Shown here: piece after piece, positions 41,058 through 52,119 of the stretch | How the letters are laid out: each line of letters begins with the position of its first letter | Position numbering within the stretch: the first letter of the stretch is position 1 | DNA from: Trachythela sp. YZ-2020 | Lineage: Eukaryota; Cnidaria; Anthozoa; Malacalcyonacea; Clavulariidae | Length of the DNA: 64,000 nt | Reading direction: 5' to 3' | NCBI GenBank assembly: GCA_016169945.1 | Contig: JADLSH010000091.1 | Coordinates: 1,178,001-1,242,000, forward strand | The notes under the pieces: model-generated | Seen by the model: only the letters and a program-made list of their open reading frames with translations | What the model was told of the DNA's origin: nothing | Database searches by the model: none | Program-made: the position numbers and the translations under genes

Positions 41058-42745
41058 AATAAAACCCAACAGCCCAAAAAAATCCAACAGCCCAACAAAA
41101 CCCAACATCCAACAAGACCCAACAGCCCAACATCCAACAAGACCCAACAGCCCAACATCCAACAAGACCCAACAGCCCAACAAGACCCAACATCCAACAA
41201 GACCCAACAGCCCAACATCCAACAAGACCCAACAACCAACAAGACCCAACAGCCCAACAAAACCCAACACCCAAACAAAACCCAAGACCCAACAGAACCC
41301 AACAGCCAACAAGAGCCAACAAAATCCAACAGCCCAACAAAACCCAACACCCAACAAGACCCAACAGAACCCAACAGCCAACAAGACCCAACAGCCCAAC
41401 AAAATCCAACACCCAACAGCCCAACAAAACCCAACACCCCAACAAAACCCAACATCCAACAGCCCAACAAAACCCAACAGCCCAACAAAACCCAACAGCC
41501 CAACAAAACCCAACAGCCCAACAAAACCCAACACCCCAACAAAATCCAACACCCAACAGCCCAGCAAAACCCAACAGCCCAACAAAACCCAACACCCAAC
41601 AAAACCCAATATCCAACAGCCCAACAAAATCCAACACCCAACAGCCCAACAAAACCCAACACCCCAACAAAACCCAATATCCAACAGCCCAACAAAATCC
41701 AACACCCAACAGCCCAACAAAACCCAACACCCAACAAAATCCAACACCCAACAGCCCAACAAAATCCAACACCCAACAGCCCAACAAAACCCAACACCCC
41801 AACAAAACCCAATATCCAACAGCCCAACAAAATCCAACACCCAACAGCCCAACAAAACCCAACACCCAACAAAATCCAACACCCAACAAAATCCAACACC
41901 CAACAGCCCAACAAAATCCAACACCCCAACAAAACCCAACACCCAACAAAATCCAACACCCAACAGCCCAACAAAACCCAACAGCCCAACAAAACCCAAC
42001 AGCCCAACAAAACCCAATATCCAACAGCCCAACAAAATCCAACACCCCAACAAAACCCAACACCCAACAGCCCAACAAAATCCAACACCCAACAGCCCAA
42101 CAAAACCCAACAGCCCAACAAAACCCAACAGCCCAACAAAACCCAATATCCAACAGCCCAACAAAATCCAACACCCAACAGCCCAACAAAACCCAACAGC
42201 CCAACAAAACCCAACACCCCAACAAAATCGAACACCCAACAGCCCAACAAAACCCAACAGCCCAACAAAACCCAACACCCAACAGCCCAACAAAACCCAA
42301 TATCCAACAGCCCAACAAAATCCAACACCCAACAGCCCAACAAAACCCAACACCCAACAGCCCAACAAAACCCAATATCCAACAGCCCAACAAAATCCAA
42401 CACCCAACAGCCCAACAAAACCCAACAGCCCAACAAAACCCAATATCCAACAGCCCAACAAAATCCAACACCCAACAGCCCAACAAAACCCAACAGCCCA
42501 ACAAAATCCAACACCCAACAGCCCAACAAAATCCAACACCCCAACAAAACCCAACACCCCAACAGCCCAACAAAATCCAACACCCAACAGCCCAACAAAA
42601 CCCAACACCCAACAGTCCAACAAAACCCAACACCCCAACAAAACCCAACAGCCCAACAAAACCCAACACCCAACAGTCCAACAAAACCCAACACCCAACA
42701 AGACCCAACAGCCAACAAGACCCAAAAGCCCAACAAAACCCAACA
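41058..42745. repeat. 1.7-kb minisatellite of CCCAACA-type units
   Basis: The array is built from CCCAACAGCCCAACAAAA, CCCAACACCCAACAAAA, CCCAATATCCAACAG and related units, with a higher-order pattern of mixed variants. The unit word CCCAACAAAACCCAAC is identical to the inner part of the nested element's TIRs, suggesting the array grew from one end. Its minus strand has GGG runs separated by 4-7 bases over the whole length. Long open frames (574-613 codons on both strands) are artefacts of repeats lacking stops. Confidence 0.95.
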
Positions 42746-43369
42746 CACTCGTTCCCATGCCTTTATCGTAACCGCAACCTTTGATCGAAAATTTCGATCA
42801 TAGTGGTTTTCAAATTTCAAATATTGAAAACAAAAGTATACAAAAAAGTAAATAGATAAATAATGATATGGAAATATCTATTTAAGAAACTGTGCTACAT
42901 ATAACACTCAACAATCCATTGGTTCGGTAATTTTCGTTTATTTATAACACACTGCACACATGTGAACTCTGAGCACATGTGATCAAGCACATCATTCAAA
43001 AGAACTCTTTGGACGAAATAATTATCTTTTCTACTTCGACATACAGACTCAAAATGCGCAGGTAAATATTAATCTTCATCTCCTACTCTCCTTTTGATAA
43101 CTTTACGAAATATTTCTGACAAAACGAAACACTATTCAAAAAATATGCTTACTTTAAGTCTAAAGTCACTATATTGTCTATTTCTCTTAATTATTTGGAA
43201 AATCTTAGCAATATATCAATATTTGTGGTATAGAATCGAAAGATAATTGTTTTGATTAATATTATGAAGTATATAACCTGGACTGAAAAAAATTGAAAAT
43301 CTGCTTAGTTACTTAACTACAATTTGGGATGGACTTCTAGTTTTAACTGCATGGCGATATGACTTGCTA
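42746..43369. other. Non-coding interior of nested insertion
   Basis: An AT-rich stretch with no coding frame. A TTTGATCGAAAATTTCGATCA palindrome lies at 42779-42800. Confidence 0.4.
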
Positions 43370-45665
43370 AATCCGAACGCAACTTATGTTAAGCAGTATA
43401 CCGATATGCTTGAGTCTTTCAATTTACACCAGCGCTAGCATGTAAATAAACCGACACGCACGACGCCAGCTTCGCAAACCCTAATCGATCACATCATCAG
43501 TAATATGCCTAATCGCATTACGCATGTGTTGCCTTGCCCTACCATCAGTGACTACGATGCGCCATATATCTGTATTAATGTAAGGGTTTTTAATTTCAAC
43601 CTCGTTACAAGTTCTTGCGTAATGAAAAAAGATTAAATGAAAAGGCGTTCGTAGAAGACTTCCCCACATTACCGCTCAATCTTGTGTATGGTGTTGATGA
43701 CCCAGATGAAAAGCTCGAGATTTTCAAGTCATGCCTTGAAAGGCATGCTCCGTTACGTAGAGTCAAAGTTACGCGCCCACCTGCACCATGGCTCAACACG
43801 GATGATATTCGTCAGCTACAGAAAGAACGAAATCAGCTCAGACAACTTGCTCATAAAACAAAACCGCCATCAGCAGACGTATGGTAGAAATTTCGTCAAG
43901 TGCGTAACAAGATAAAACAAAGATTAAGCAAATAAAACGACGCTTTTATGAGAAAGCTCTGTCCTCGAATAAACCTAAAGAGTTATGGCAAACTATCCAT
44001 CGTCTACTTCATCCAAATCCTCAACCTATTAAGGTCGACCCAAATGTGTTAAACAAGCACTTTAGTTCTACTTCGCAGCGCCTCGTCACGTACAATGAGA
44101 TACTCAATAATTTGAAATCACTAAGATCCGACTGCTCAACTGGGGCCGACCAAATACCTGTGAAATTTTTAAAGCTCGTTGCGGGAATGTTGACAGGGTG
44201 GGTTGGGTTTAACCCTTAACTGGCCCTTCCACCGTAGCTGTGCTCCGTGATGGCGAGCATAAGGTGGCTGCCATATGCGCGCCTAGAAAGCCTTCGACTT
44301 GGTCACGTTGAGCTTTGTCCTTCGCAATTCAGCTTAGCTCTCGATATCAGAGATTAAGAGACGATATCATCAAAGCCATAAAGAAAGGCGAGGTTACCCT
44401 CAGAGCGTTTGCTGATTTCTCGAAGGCTTTCGACACCGTCGACTACTCCACAGTGTTGCGAAAACTCCATGCTATAGGTTTTTCGCGTGCGTCCTTAAAT
44501 TGAGTCATGAATTATTTGACATCTCGTAAACAATTTGTTCAGATAAACGATAAACAGTCGGACCTTGAGAGTGTACGTTTTGGCGCTCCGCAGGGTTCCA
44601 TCTTGGGACCAGTTCTTTTTAACCTGTATGTGAATGACTTAAAGGAATTTCTGAATGTTGTTGTTTTCAATATGCGGATGATACGACTGTGTACAATCAT
44701 TGTTCACCGAAAGATCTCAGATCAGGCATTCAAATAAATGAGCAACACCATATGTAATTTGGAACGATGGGCTATGAACTCAAATCTATTATTAAATGGG
44801 GAAAAAACGAAGCAAATGCTGGTTACAACGCCACAACTGTCAAGAGTACATGGTCTTGGTGAGATTGTACCCCCTATTGTCGCTAAGGATAAAAACATAG
44901 AAAGAGTCACAACATTTAAGCTCTTGGGGTCTTGGTTCAATGAACATCTTAAATGGTCAGATCATGTAAAGCATGTTGTATCATCATGTTACAGCGTCCT
45001 TTCGATTCTGCGTAGAGTGAAGAATATGACTCCGCAAAACACCAAGAAACAAATAGCAGAAAGCCTAGTAATATCCAAGTTAACTTACAACGATATGGTT
45101 CTCTACCCGCTGCCTGTTTACTTGCAGAATTCAACGAGTTCAAAATGCGACTGCCAGCTTTGTAAACAATCATTACTGCACAGAGAAGGATGTAGTGAAG
45201 TTGGGATGGCTTCCCACTTTGGAGAGAACTCAATTTAACTTACTGAGGAGCGCCCATAAGTCAATTTATAATCCCTCGTGGCCTAAATACCTGGCATTAG
45301 AAATGCATGAACCAATCAAAGTGTTTACGCTCCAGTTCTGCCCCCCAATTTACTATACTCTATGATTAAGAACACATTTCAGGATTGTGTCGCAAGTTTG
45401 TTTAATAATCTGCCTGCAGACATTCGATCATGTTCTTGACGAACATTGTTTTAATCGTCAAGTTAGAGCAATTTTAATGGATAATGCAAAGCAAAGACTG
45501 ACTTTTTGACAGCTTTCTCTTTTATTAACATTATTTTAGTATTATAAGTAGGTTAAAATATACATAGTTAACTTAGATTAATTTAGATAGATAATTATAG
45601 TTAGTATCGCGCATGTAGAGCTACCATGTAGAGATGCTGTGATTAAACCGTTATTATTATTATCA
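43370..45665 (+). mobile_element. 5'-truncated, decayed LINE C
   Basis: It begins within the end of an endonuclease domain (TLIDHIISN; ISDYDAPYI near 43470-43570). The linker and reverse transcriptase follow: ADFSKAFDTVDYSTVL near 44408-44460, FGAPQGSILGPVLFNLYVND near 44578-44640, and a catalytic YADD recoverable in another frame near 44673. The frames 43615-43887, 44315-44503, 44507-44737 and 44738-45238 are its broken pieces, with stops and frameshifts between them. The 3' end is ATTAAACCG followed by a TTA-rich tail at 45645-45663, similar to that of LINE A. Confidence 0.85.
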
Positions 45666-46002
45666 ATATAAAATAGTTTACAGCTAGTACAATCTATTTA
45701 CGCCTTTTGCCTGAAACTTGTTCATTTTTTGAAAGAGCATCTGTTAGTTTGGCAATCTCCCTCTTTCTTTGGTTATCACGATTTTGTTGACGGTTAGGTA
45801 TGGTGCTGTGGGCTATATGGGGTGCCATATCCGCCAATATTATATAATTATGAAATTAGCCAGCATTTTTCTTATGTATAGACAGTCTTCGTTAACTTTA
45901 GCAGACATTTTTGCTTATTATTCAACCTTGTTGGCAAAATTAGCCAGCATTTTTTTATTATTCAGCTCTTGCGGCAACATTAGCCAGTTATTTTTCTATT
46001 AT

Positions 46003-46190
46003 TATATACACAAGCTCTGGATATGAGGTATTCTGCAATCTGATTGGTTCTCTACTAGCAGGATATTAGCTCATATCCTGCTAGTAGAGAAAAGTAGAAA
46101 TATGGCTGGCAGATTTGGACAATTAAATGAAGAGGAAATTCAAGTTTTACTTGAAAAAAGTAAATACCAGATCCAGAGCTTGTGTATATA
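46003..46190 (+). mobile_element. 188-bp TIR element with possible first-exon remnant
   Basis: The ends TATATACACAAGCTCTGG and its reverse complement (46173-46190) form an 18-bp inverted repeat. An inner hairpin TCTCTACTAGCAGGATAT / ATATCCTGCTAGTAGAGA (46051-46090) follows. The plus strand from 46101 reads MAGRFGQLNEEEIQVLLEKS, which resembles first exons of Crypton-like or ZMYM/KIAA1958-type genes; this match is from memory and weak. Confidence 0.45.
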
Positions 46191-46194
46191 ATAA

Positions 46195-46292
46195 AACAGT
46201 TATTCTACTCACTCTCGTTGTATATGACTGACAGCCGACTCGGCGCTATCGCGCCTCGTCGGCTATCAGCTCATTTCGTAGAATAACTGTTA
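46195..46292. mobile_element. 98-bp hairpin MITE
   Basis: AACAGTTATTCTAC at the left and GTAGAATAACTGTT at the right, with an inner GCCGACTCGGCG / CGCCTCGTCGGC stem, make a nearly complete hairpin. It lies immediately after the previous small element inside the tandem array. Confidence 0.7.
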
Positions 46293-47551
46293 ATTGTTCA
46301 GCACTTGCTGCAACATTAGCCAGCTATTTCTATATTATTTAGCGCTTGCTATAACATTAGCCAGCTATATATTTTTATTTTATCTATGTTAAACATTAGC
46401 CAGCTATTTCTATATTGTTCAGCGCTTACTGTAACATTAGCCAGCTATTTTTTACTATTCAGCACTTGCTGCAACATTAGCCAGCTATTTTTTTATTATT
46501 CAGCGCTTGCTGCAACATTAGCCAGCTATTTCTATATTATTCAGCACTTGGAAAATTAGCTACTGAAAATAACCTTTTAAACAGATAATCGTGCGGGAAA
46601 ATTGTATCAGAAATGTCTCAACTAAAATATACTTATTACATCGAACCAAAAAATAGACGTATTACGTAATTTAAGGAGTCGGCTCGGAAAAAGCGTGTAA
46701 TCAATAAAAATAGACGTATTATAAGTTACTTCCGAAGGAGCATGTAACGAATAAAAATAAACATATAAGAAAATCATAAAAGCGGGTTCCCAGTGCAGGT
46801 AGAGATAGACCATATATTTGAGGGTGTGTAGGATCCGGCTACCTGGAAAATAAGACAAGAACTTTGACGTTTCCAGCGAGAGCCCTTTGTCTCGAAGTTA
46901 TAGTATAGTTAACTTAATTTCCAGGTAATTGAATAAAAAAGGAATCATTTTATTGATTATAATTAAACCACAGTGTTGTGGAACTAAATTCATAACTAGG
47001 GGGCTCTCTAGACGAGCATATTACCAAGGGTGAAAACATTGGGAAATGAATGACGTCATAAGTATCCCCCACAATGGCATCTTTGGGCGTTTTCTATTAA
47101 CACGGTCAGACCGATCAAATTGTTAAATCGAACACAAAACGTTTGGGCTTAGGACCGGTCTGAGCGGAAAATTTGGGTCAAATCAAAATGAGGTCCATTT
47201 TAGCCTGATTTTCAAAAAATCTGGACCAGATCTCTCCATCAATACAGAGACAGAAATCTGGTCTGACCGGTCTGGCCATTAAATGGAAAGCATCCTTTAT
47301 ACCATATTCATGCCTGAAATAGTCGTAAGTGATACTTGGAGAATGAAAACTATGGAAAAATTAAATCATTTCAAGCATTCTTGCGAAAAAGAAGGGAAGC
47401 CCAGCCCCCCAAGTGTGAGGAAAGGTCCACTCTCAAGCTACACCACTGATTAACCATTTCTGAAAGTGTTATTGATCGATTACAAGACTGCGGAATGGCG
47501 GAAATACCCGCCATTAAGGGTATTATATATTAATGTAATTTATAATTGCAG

Positions 47552-47612
47552 GACCCCACTGAAAAACACTTCGGTGATGTGGGTATCCTGGTTAAATATA
47601 AATATAATAATA
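47552..47612 (+). repeat. Isolated LINE-like 3' end
   Basis: GACCCCACTGAAAAACACTT, followed by CGGTGATGTGGGTATCCTGG and a TTAAATATAAATATAATAAT tail, resembles the 3' untranslated end common in CR1/L2-like LINEs. No coding part remains. Confidence 0.45.
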
Positions 47613-49749
47613 AGGGGATCCTTTTAGTGACGTACCCACGGTCTTTTCTTCGCAGGGGTTAGGGTACCAATGGTACGTTCAAATGTAATGAAGAAGCATT
47701 GTAATGAGTTAGGACAAGGCATGCTTGCACGAATCTGAAAGGCAGCTGCGTTCTACAGAGGCACTTTTAACCTCATTTTAAGGTCATAAGTAAGTGGACG
47801 GTGGATTTTGTATATCACGGGAAAAGGGCACTTTCAATCGAGAAAGTATATATCTTCATTCCACAAAAAGAACACTTTTTCCATTTTAAGAATTAGGGGA
47901 GCACATGCTCCAGTGAATCGCAGTCCCAGTCAACGACAATCTATTTATGAACAATATTTATATTATTTTTATTGAAACCTGTTGGGCGGTATTCAGATTT
48001 GTAGTAGTCTCGAGTTTCGGAAAACGAAAGCTCAGTCAATTAAATATTTACAATGCTGTATCACAGTGCTGTCGGAAGTAAATTATTATGGGGGCAATCT
48101 GGGGTGTCGGGGCATACTCCCCCTGGAACATGGTGCATTTTCGAGCTCTCAAAGATACATTTCCGCGATTCCTGAGAGGAATTTTTATCATAGTTGTGAG
48201 TTTTTACACCTCAGATATTCAAGATTTGGTAACACTTTAACATTTTACAACCTCATCCTTAAGTTTTGAAATAACATCGTGTACAATTACACACATCAAT
48301 TATTTGGTTTTATTCCTATTGATATATACACAATATCAAAGTAACGACAAACTATTACAGATAATTTGATTGTAGAAAATAGAGAAAATCCTAGAAGTAA
48401 AATGAGGAAATTCCCCCCCCCCCCCCAGCCCCCCGCTAGGTAATGAACGAAAAAATTCCTTCAGCCTTGAGCTACAGAGGAGTTTGTTGTGCTAAATGCT
48501 CTAACAACCGATTGACTATAATATGCTAAGGGCCTCATACGAGAAGCAACAATAACAGGAAGAAATGATATAAGAAATTGGCAGTAGCAACCGTTCGCAT
48601 TGTAATATTTCTGCGTTGAAAAATTAATGCTCTTCTAATCAGCAATCACACAGATCATAAGCAGTCAATAACAGATATAATCCATTTTAAATGGCACTAA
48701 AACCATTAACTGGTAAGTACCCGATCCTGAAGAGTACAATCATCTGGTGTTTGTTCAATTTGCCCACTGCAACACTTGCAAAAGCTTTATGTCAGTTAAT
48801 CATTAGCTTACAATGCAACCAGATGCACCTACTTTAGTATTTTACTCCGTCTAACGCCAGACAATTTTACTGGTCAGTGGTATGGTACTGCCAGTTAAAA
48901 CTAATTAGGCTATAGCTCAAGTAAATGTTATCTAACCAACATGAAGGTGTTGAGAAGTTCTAAAATCTGCATCAACCAAGGTTGGCATTAAGTTGGAAAC
49001 TTATATTGGAACTCCCAACACACACTCAAGGTGTCTAAGCTGCTGTTTTCACAGCATTTAAACAAGAAAACAAACTAACACATTTTTATTGTACGCCCAA
49101 AGCATATGTCCTTGTTAATATTACATATTATTGTATCAACATTAGTATTATACATAAACAGATATTTTTATACATATCTGTCATCTAGGACAGTTAAAAG
49201 CTTGAAAATGTTTATGATCCTGACAATCCCTTTATAAATTTTGATCTAATAATCAAATAAGTAATAGATACAACATGAGCAGTCGATCTTTATCTGTGAA
49301 CGTCTTATCATACTTATCAAACGCATACATATAAATGTTCATGTTTATCAACTATTTTAAAGATATAAGCTGAGAAAATCGAGAAACTTATGTAAATCAG
49401 GGCGAAATCGATTTACAGACATTGATTAAACATTCGTTTCTTTTGAATTTACTTCATGAACTATTAATGAGTTTGATAAGATTATTTAAAAATCATATTA
49501 TATTAGAGTCCATTGTCTGTAACCCTTATCAATTGTTTGGCGTTGATTTTAATTAATCTGTTATCACCATAATCAGTGTCTTCAATACTTTCACAGAGAG
49601 ACAGACAGTGCTGCAGATATTTTGTTCCTTCGATAACCCAATACCATAATCTTGCTAAGATATTTGCAAATACAGTAAGAGAAATAAATAACAGAGAATT
49701 AATTTCAAACTGTTTTAAGCTGTATCTATAACCTAGCATTGTGCAATCC

Positions 49750-50480
49750 ATTAAAATCGATATTTACAAAGCCAATCGATGTTCAAATCAAAATCAATCA
49801 ATAGCAATTAACTAATCAATATTGATTAGTATTTGCCAATCAATGACCAATCGATAGTCACAAAATTCAGTCTGTCAATCAATAATCATTGATTGCTATG
49901 CAATCAGTATTTGTCGATTGCTATCGATTTTTATCATATTTTTAAAAAATCAGTGACGGAAACAATAAATCTGCTTGTGGCTGATGGGGCAAATTTGGTA
50001 ATGTCAATCTCGCCCACAGTGTGCACTATTAAAATGATCTATCGAAACATTAATTGAATCATCAAATTAACAAACAACTTAGAGAACTTAAGAATATATA
50101 GAAGAACTAAAAACAAAGATGCAGCCTGGTTTACGGGAGTGTTATGGCACAAAGTCTTCAAACTCTAGTGGGCTTTTATCTGCATTTCAACAAGCCAGAA
50201 CTGACGATCAAGATAACTCTTGCCTGTTGACTGCTATATTTTACCAAGATCACAAATCTATACCAACCGAAAGCTGTATGTTCATCAATTGTTATCGATA
50301 ATCAATATCAATCCCACACGATTGGTCTATTGACTGTTATCAATAATCAATACCGATCAAGAAAACCACAAAAAACTTAACCATCAACTGTTTATTGATT
50401 TTGAAAGTCAATTGATTAATTATATTGTCTTATATTATAAATTGATATCGATTTTGTTGATCATCGATTCAATGATTGCA
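49750..50480. repeat. Dispersed ATCGAT / ATTGATT words
   Basis: The words ATCAAT, ATTGATT, ATCGAT and CAATCGAT recur with high density on both strands in this segment, mostly as short palindromes, without a fixed period. No gene is supported; the frame at 50119-50301 is not called. Confidence 0.5.
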
Positions 50481-51003
50481 GTGCTCATATCATACCAGTT
50501 ACCAACTCACATTTCACAAGCCAAATATTTATCATAAAAATATGGCAAACAGTCGTGGTTCCAGGTTGAAGTACTGTTATATTACTGGGCAAAAAAAGAT
50601 AACATAAAAGTGAATCCAAACTAATATCGAATTGTATTTACATGTAAGACAACGAGCGAAAATTGATTGACTTTTAACCATCCTTCGAATGGAAATAACG
50701 AATTTATACACAAATAACTTTTCTACTATACGTTTAAAGTTCCAGTGTTGAATTTAGTACATTGAACTTATCTAAAATGGCAGCTGTTACTGTAGTTCCT
50801 GAGCACATGTTATTAATATATTTGTATTTATATCTGCCAACAAATACATTGAACTACAACTTACCGAACTGTTGAATTGTTGTCAGTTGGGTATTAAATG
50901 TCACTGATTTTCAATACTTAAATATTGTTTATTTCAGCAGTAAAACAGCTTTTCTATGTTAATTTCTGTTTTGTTATATTGTTACATAATAAATTTATAT
51001 ATC

Positions 51004-51026
51004 GGCCCGCGCGATACTCGCGGGCC
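51004..51026. repeat. Short GC-rich hairpin next to the right TIR
   Basis: GGCCCGCG at 51004-51011 and CGCGGGCC at 51019-51026 are perfectly complementary around a 7-base loop, an unusual GC-rich hairpin in AT-rich surroundings, 10 bases before the right TIR hairpin of the nested insertion. Confidence 0.6.
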
Positions 51027-51128
51027 TGGAGCGAGTGTGTTGGGTTTTGTTGGGCCAACAAAAAACCCAACGCTAATACTCTATTCCTAATTCCTGACTC
51101 ATATGCTTTATAATACTGATTGGCAGGG

Positions 51129-51229
51129 TTCTAGTGGAGAACTTGCCTGCGTTCAACGTATTCAAGGATGTCATACCTCAACACATTAAACATGCATACT
51201 CTGAAGAAATGAAGAAAAAAACTGTAACA
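51129..51229 (+). CDS. DUF6589-type gene exon 4
   Basis: After a TTGGCAG acceptor the frame reads [20 protein letters not shown] and on to KKKTVT, a block I associate with DUF6589 proteins just before the conserved core. Donor ACA|GTAAGA at 51230. It continues in phase with exon 5. Confidence 0.65.
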
Positions 51230-51443
51230 GTAAGATCTTATTAACACATAAATTACATGCAGGGAAATAGGGCTAGTCAAGAAAGCACTTGGCTTAATTT
51301 GCAAACAAAGATGTTGGAAAACTGTAGAATGGTTGAAATTTGGACTTTCAAACATATAGTTAGTATGTCGGTTGTCCCATTTTAGATCATTTTTTTTTAC
51401 ATACAGAAGACACAATCTTTTTTTTCAATGTACAAATTTCAGG

Positions 51444-51700
51444 TTAATCTTGGCATAATTTTCAAAGATGAAAATTTGGGCGAGGACATGATTAGCATCA
51501 CAAGAGAATTGCATGGGTTGGTGCCTGTCACAAAAGACGATAGCATGTTTGATCGCGTTCCTGTAGTTGGTGACCAAAAAACAATAGAGAGAGGAGTAGA
51601 ATCACAGTTTTCTGTACGTAATGCCTACAACAAAACACGAAGATTGGAAGGCTTGTTCTTTCAACTTGCTGATTGGCATCATGAAAACAAGTTTCTGTCA
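51444..51700 (+). CDS. DUF6589-type gene exon 5: core with GDQ and DWH motifs
   Basis: From a TTTCAG acceptor it encodes VNLGIIFKDEN, a VPVVGDQKTIERG strand and RRLEGLFFQLADWHHENKFL. Conserved Asp in GDQ and in ADWH are candidates for metal-binding residues. Donor TCA|GTAAGT at 51701. Confidence 0.7.
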
Positions 51701-51745
51701 GTAAGTATTGCATACAAGATATAAAGAATAATAAATGGGTGCGCA

Positions 51746-51849
51746 GAAATACCAGATTTATTTCAAGTGTTGAACATGATATCTCACGAGTGAGCACAAC
51801 GAACGAGTGAGATATCATGTTCAACACGAGAAATAAATCTGGTATTTCC
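51746..51849. mobile_element. 104-bp near-perfect hairpin (MITE) in intron 5
   Basis: GAAATACCAGATTTATTTC at the left pairs with its complement ending at 51849. The inner GTGTTGAACATGATATCTCAC pairs with GTGAGATATCATGTTCAACAC around a short GAGCACAACGAACGA loop. No coding function. Confidence 0.8.
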
Positions 51850-52119
51850 AAGCATCCATGTATTTTTCTGTTTATTATATGAAGGACAGTCTTTTCAAAC
51901 AAAATAAAATAAAAAAAATATCCATTTTTATAAACTTCAAAAGCGATAATTTTCACATGTGAGATTATCAGTTTTATCAGTGCTCGAAATCTCTACAAAG
52001 CACTATACTTTATATAATAAAAGGTAGTAATACCAACAAGTCTTACATTTCTTGAGTTTGACAGTAATAGCATTACAAGATGCCAACTGTATGTTAGTTT
52101 TGTCTCTTTTTTCTTCTAG

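Larger units (their letters stand above)
45846..46560 (+). repeat. Tandem repeat with ACATTAGCCAGCTATTT core, about 45-50 bp per unit
   Basis: The core ATTAGCCAGC(T)ATTTTT followed by TATTATTCAGC(G/A)CTTGC recurs about nine times; it is more regular after 46290. Two small hairpin elements (46003-46190 and 46195-46292) interrupt the array. No coding function. Confidence 0.75.
46561..51003. other. Non-coding interior of nested insertion with scattered repeats
   Basis: No supported gene. It contains an isolated LINE-like 3' end (47552-47612), a run of 14 C at 48414-48427, a CCATTAACTGG-type dispersed repeat at 48700-48850, an ATCGAT/ATTGATT-rich stretch (49750-50480), and otherwise AT-rich sequence. 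Confidence 0.4.
40835..51090. mobile_element. Nested TIR-bounded insertion in the DUF6589-type gene, non-autonomous
   Basis: 40835 to about 40886 matches the reverse complement of about 51038-51090: both read TTAGGAA.AG.GTATT.GCG followed by TTGGGTTTT.TGTTGGCCCA and AACAAAACCCAAC. Each TIR can also fold on itself (hairpins at 40852-40888 and 51036-51073). The interior has the CCCAACA minisatellite, a truncated LINE and AT-rich non-coding DNA, and no transposase. No clean target duplication is visible. Confidence 0.65.

Noticed and set aside
41058..42745. CRISPR array or telomere tract
   Set aside because: There are no unique spacers of regular length, the units are mixed variants, and the repeat differs from TTAGGG; this is eukaryotic minisatellite DNA.
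40969..42820. Open frames of 574 to 613 codons on both strands over the CCCAACA array
   Set aside because: All derive from a stop-free minisatellite; three overlapping frames on two strands with repetitive GFCWAVG or NPTPN peptides are not genes.
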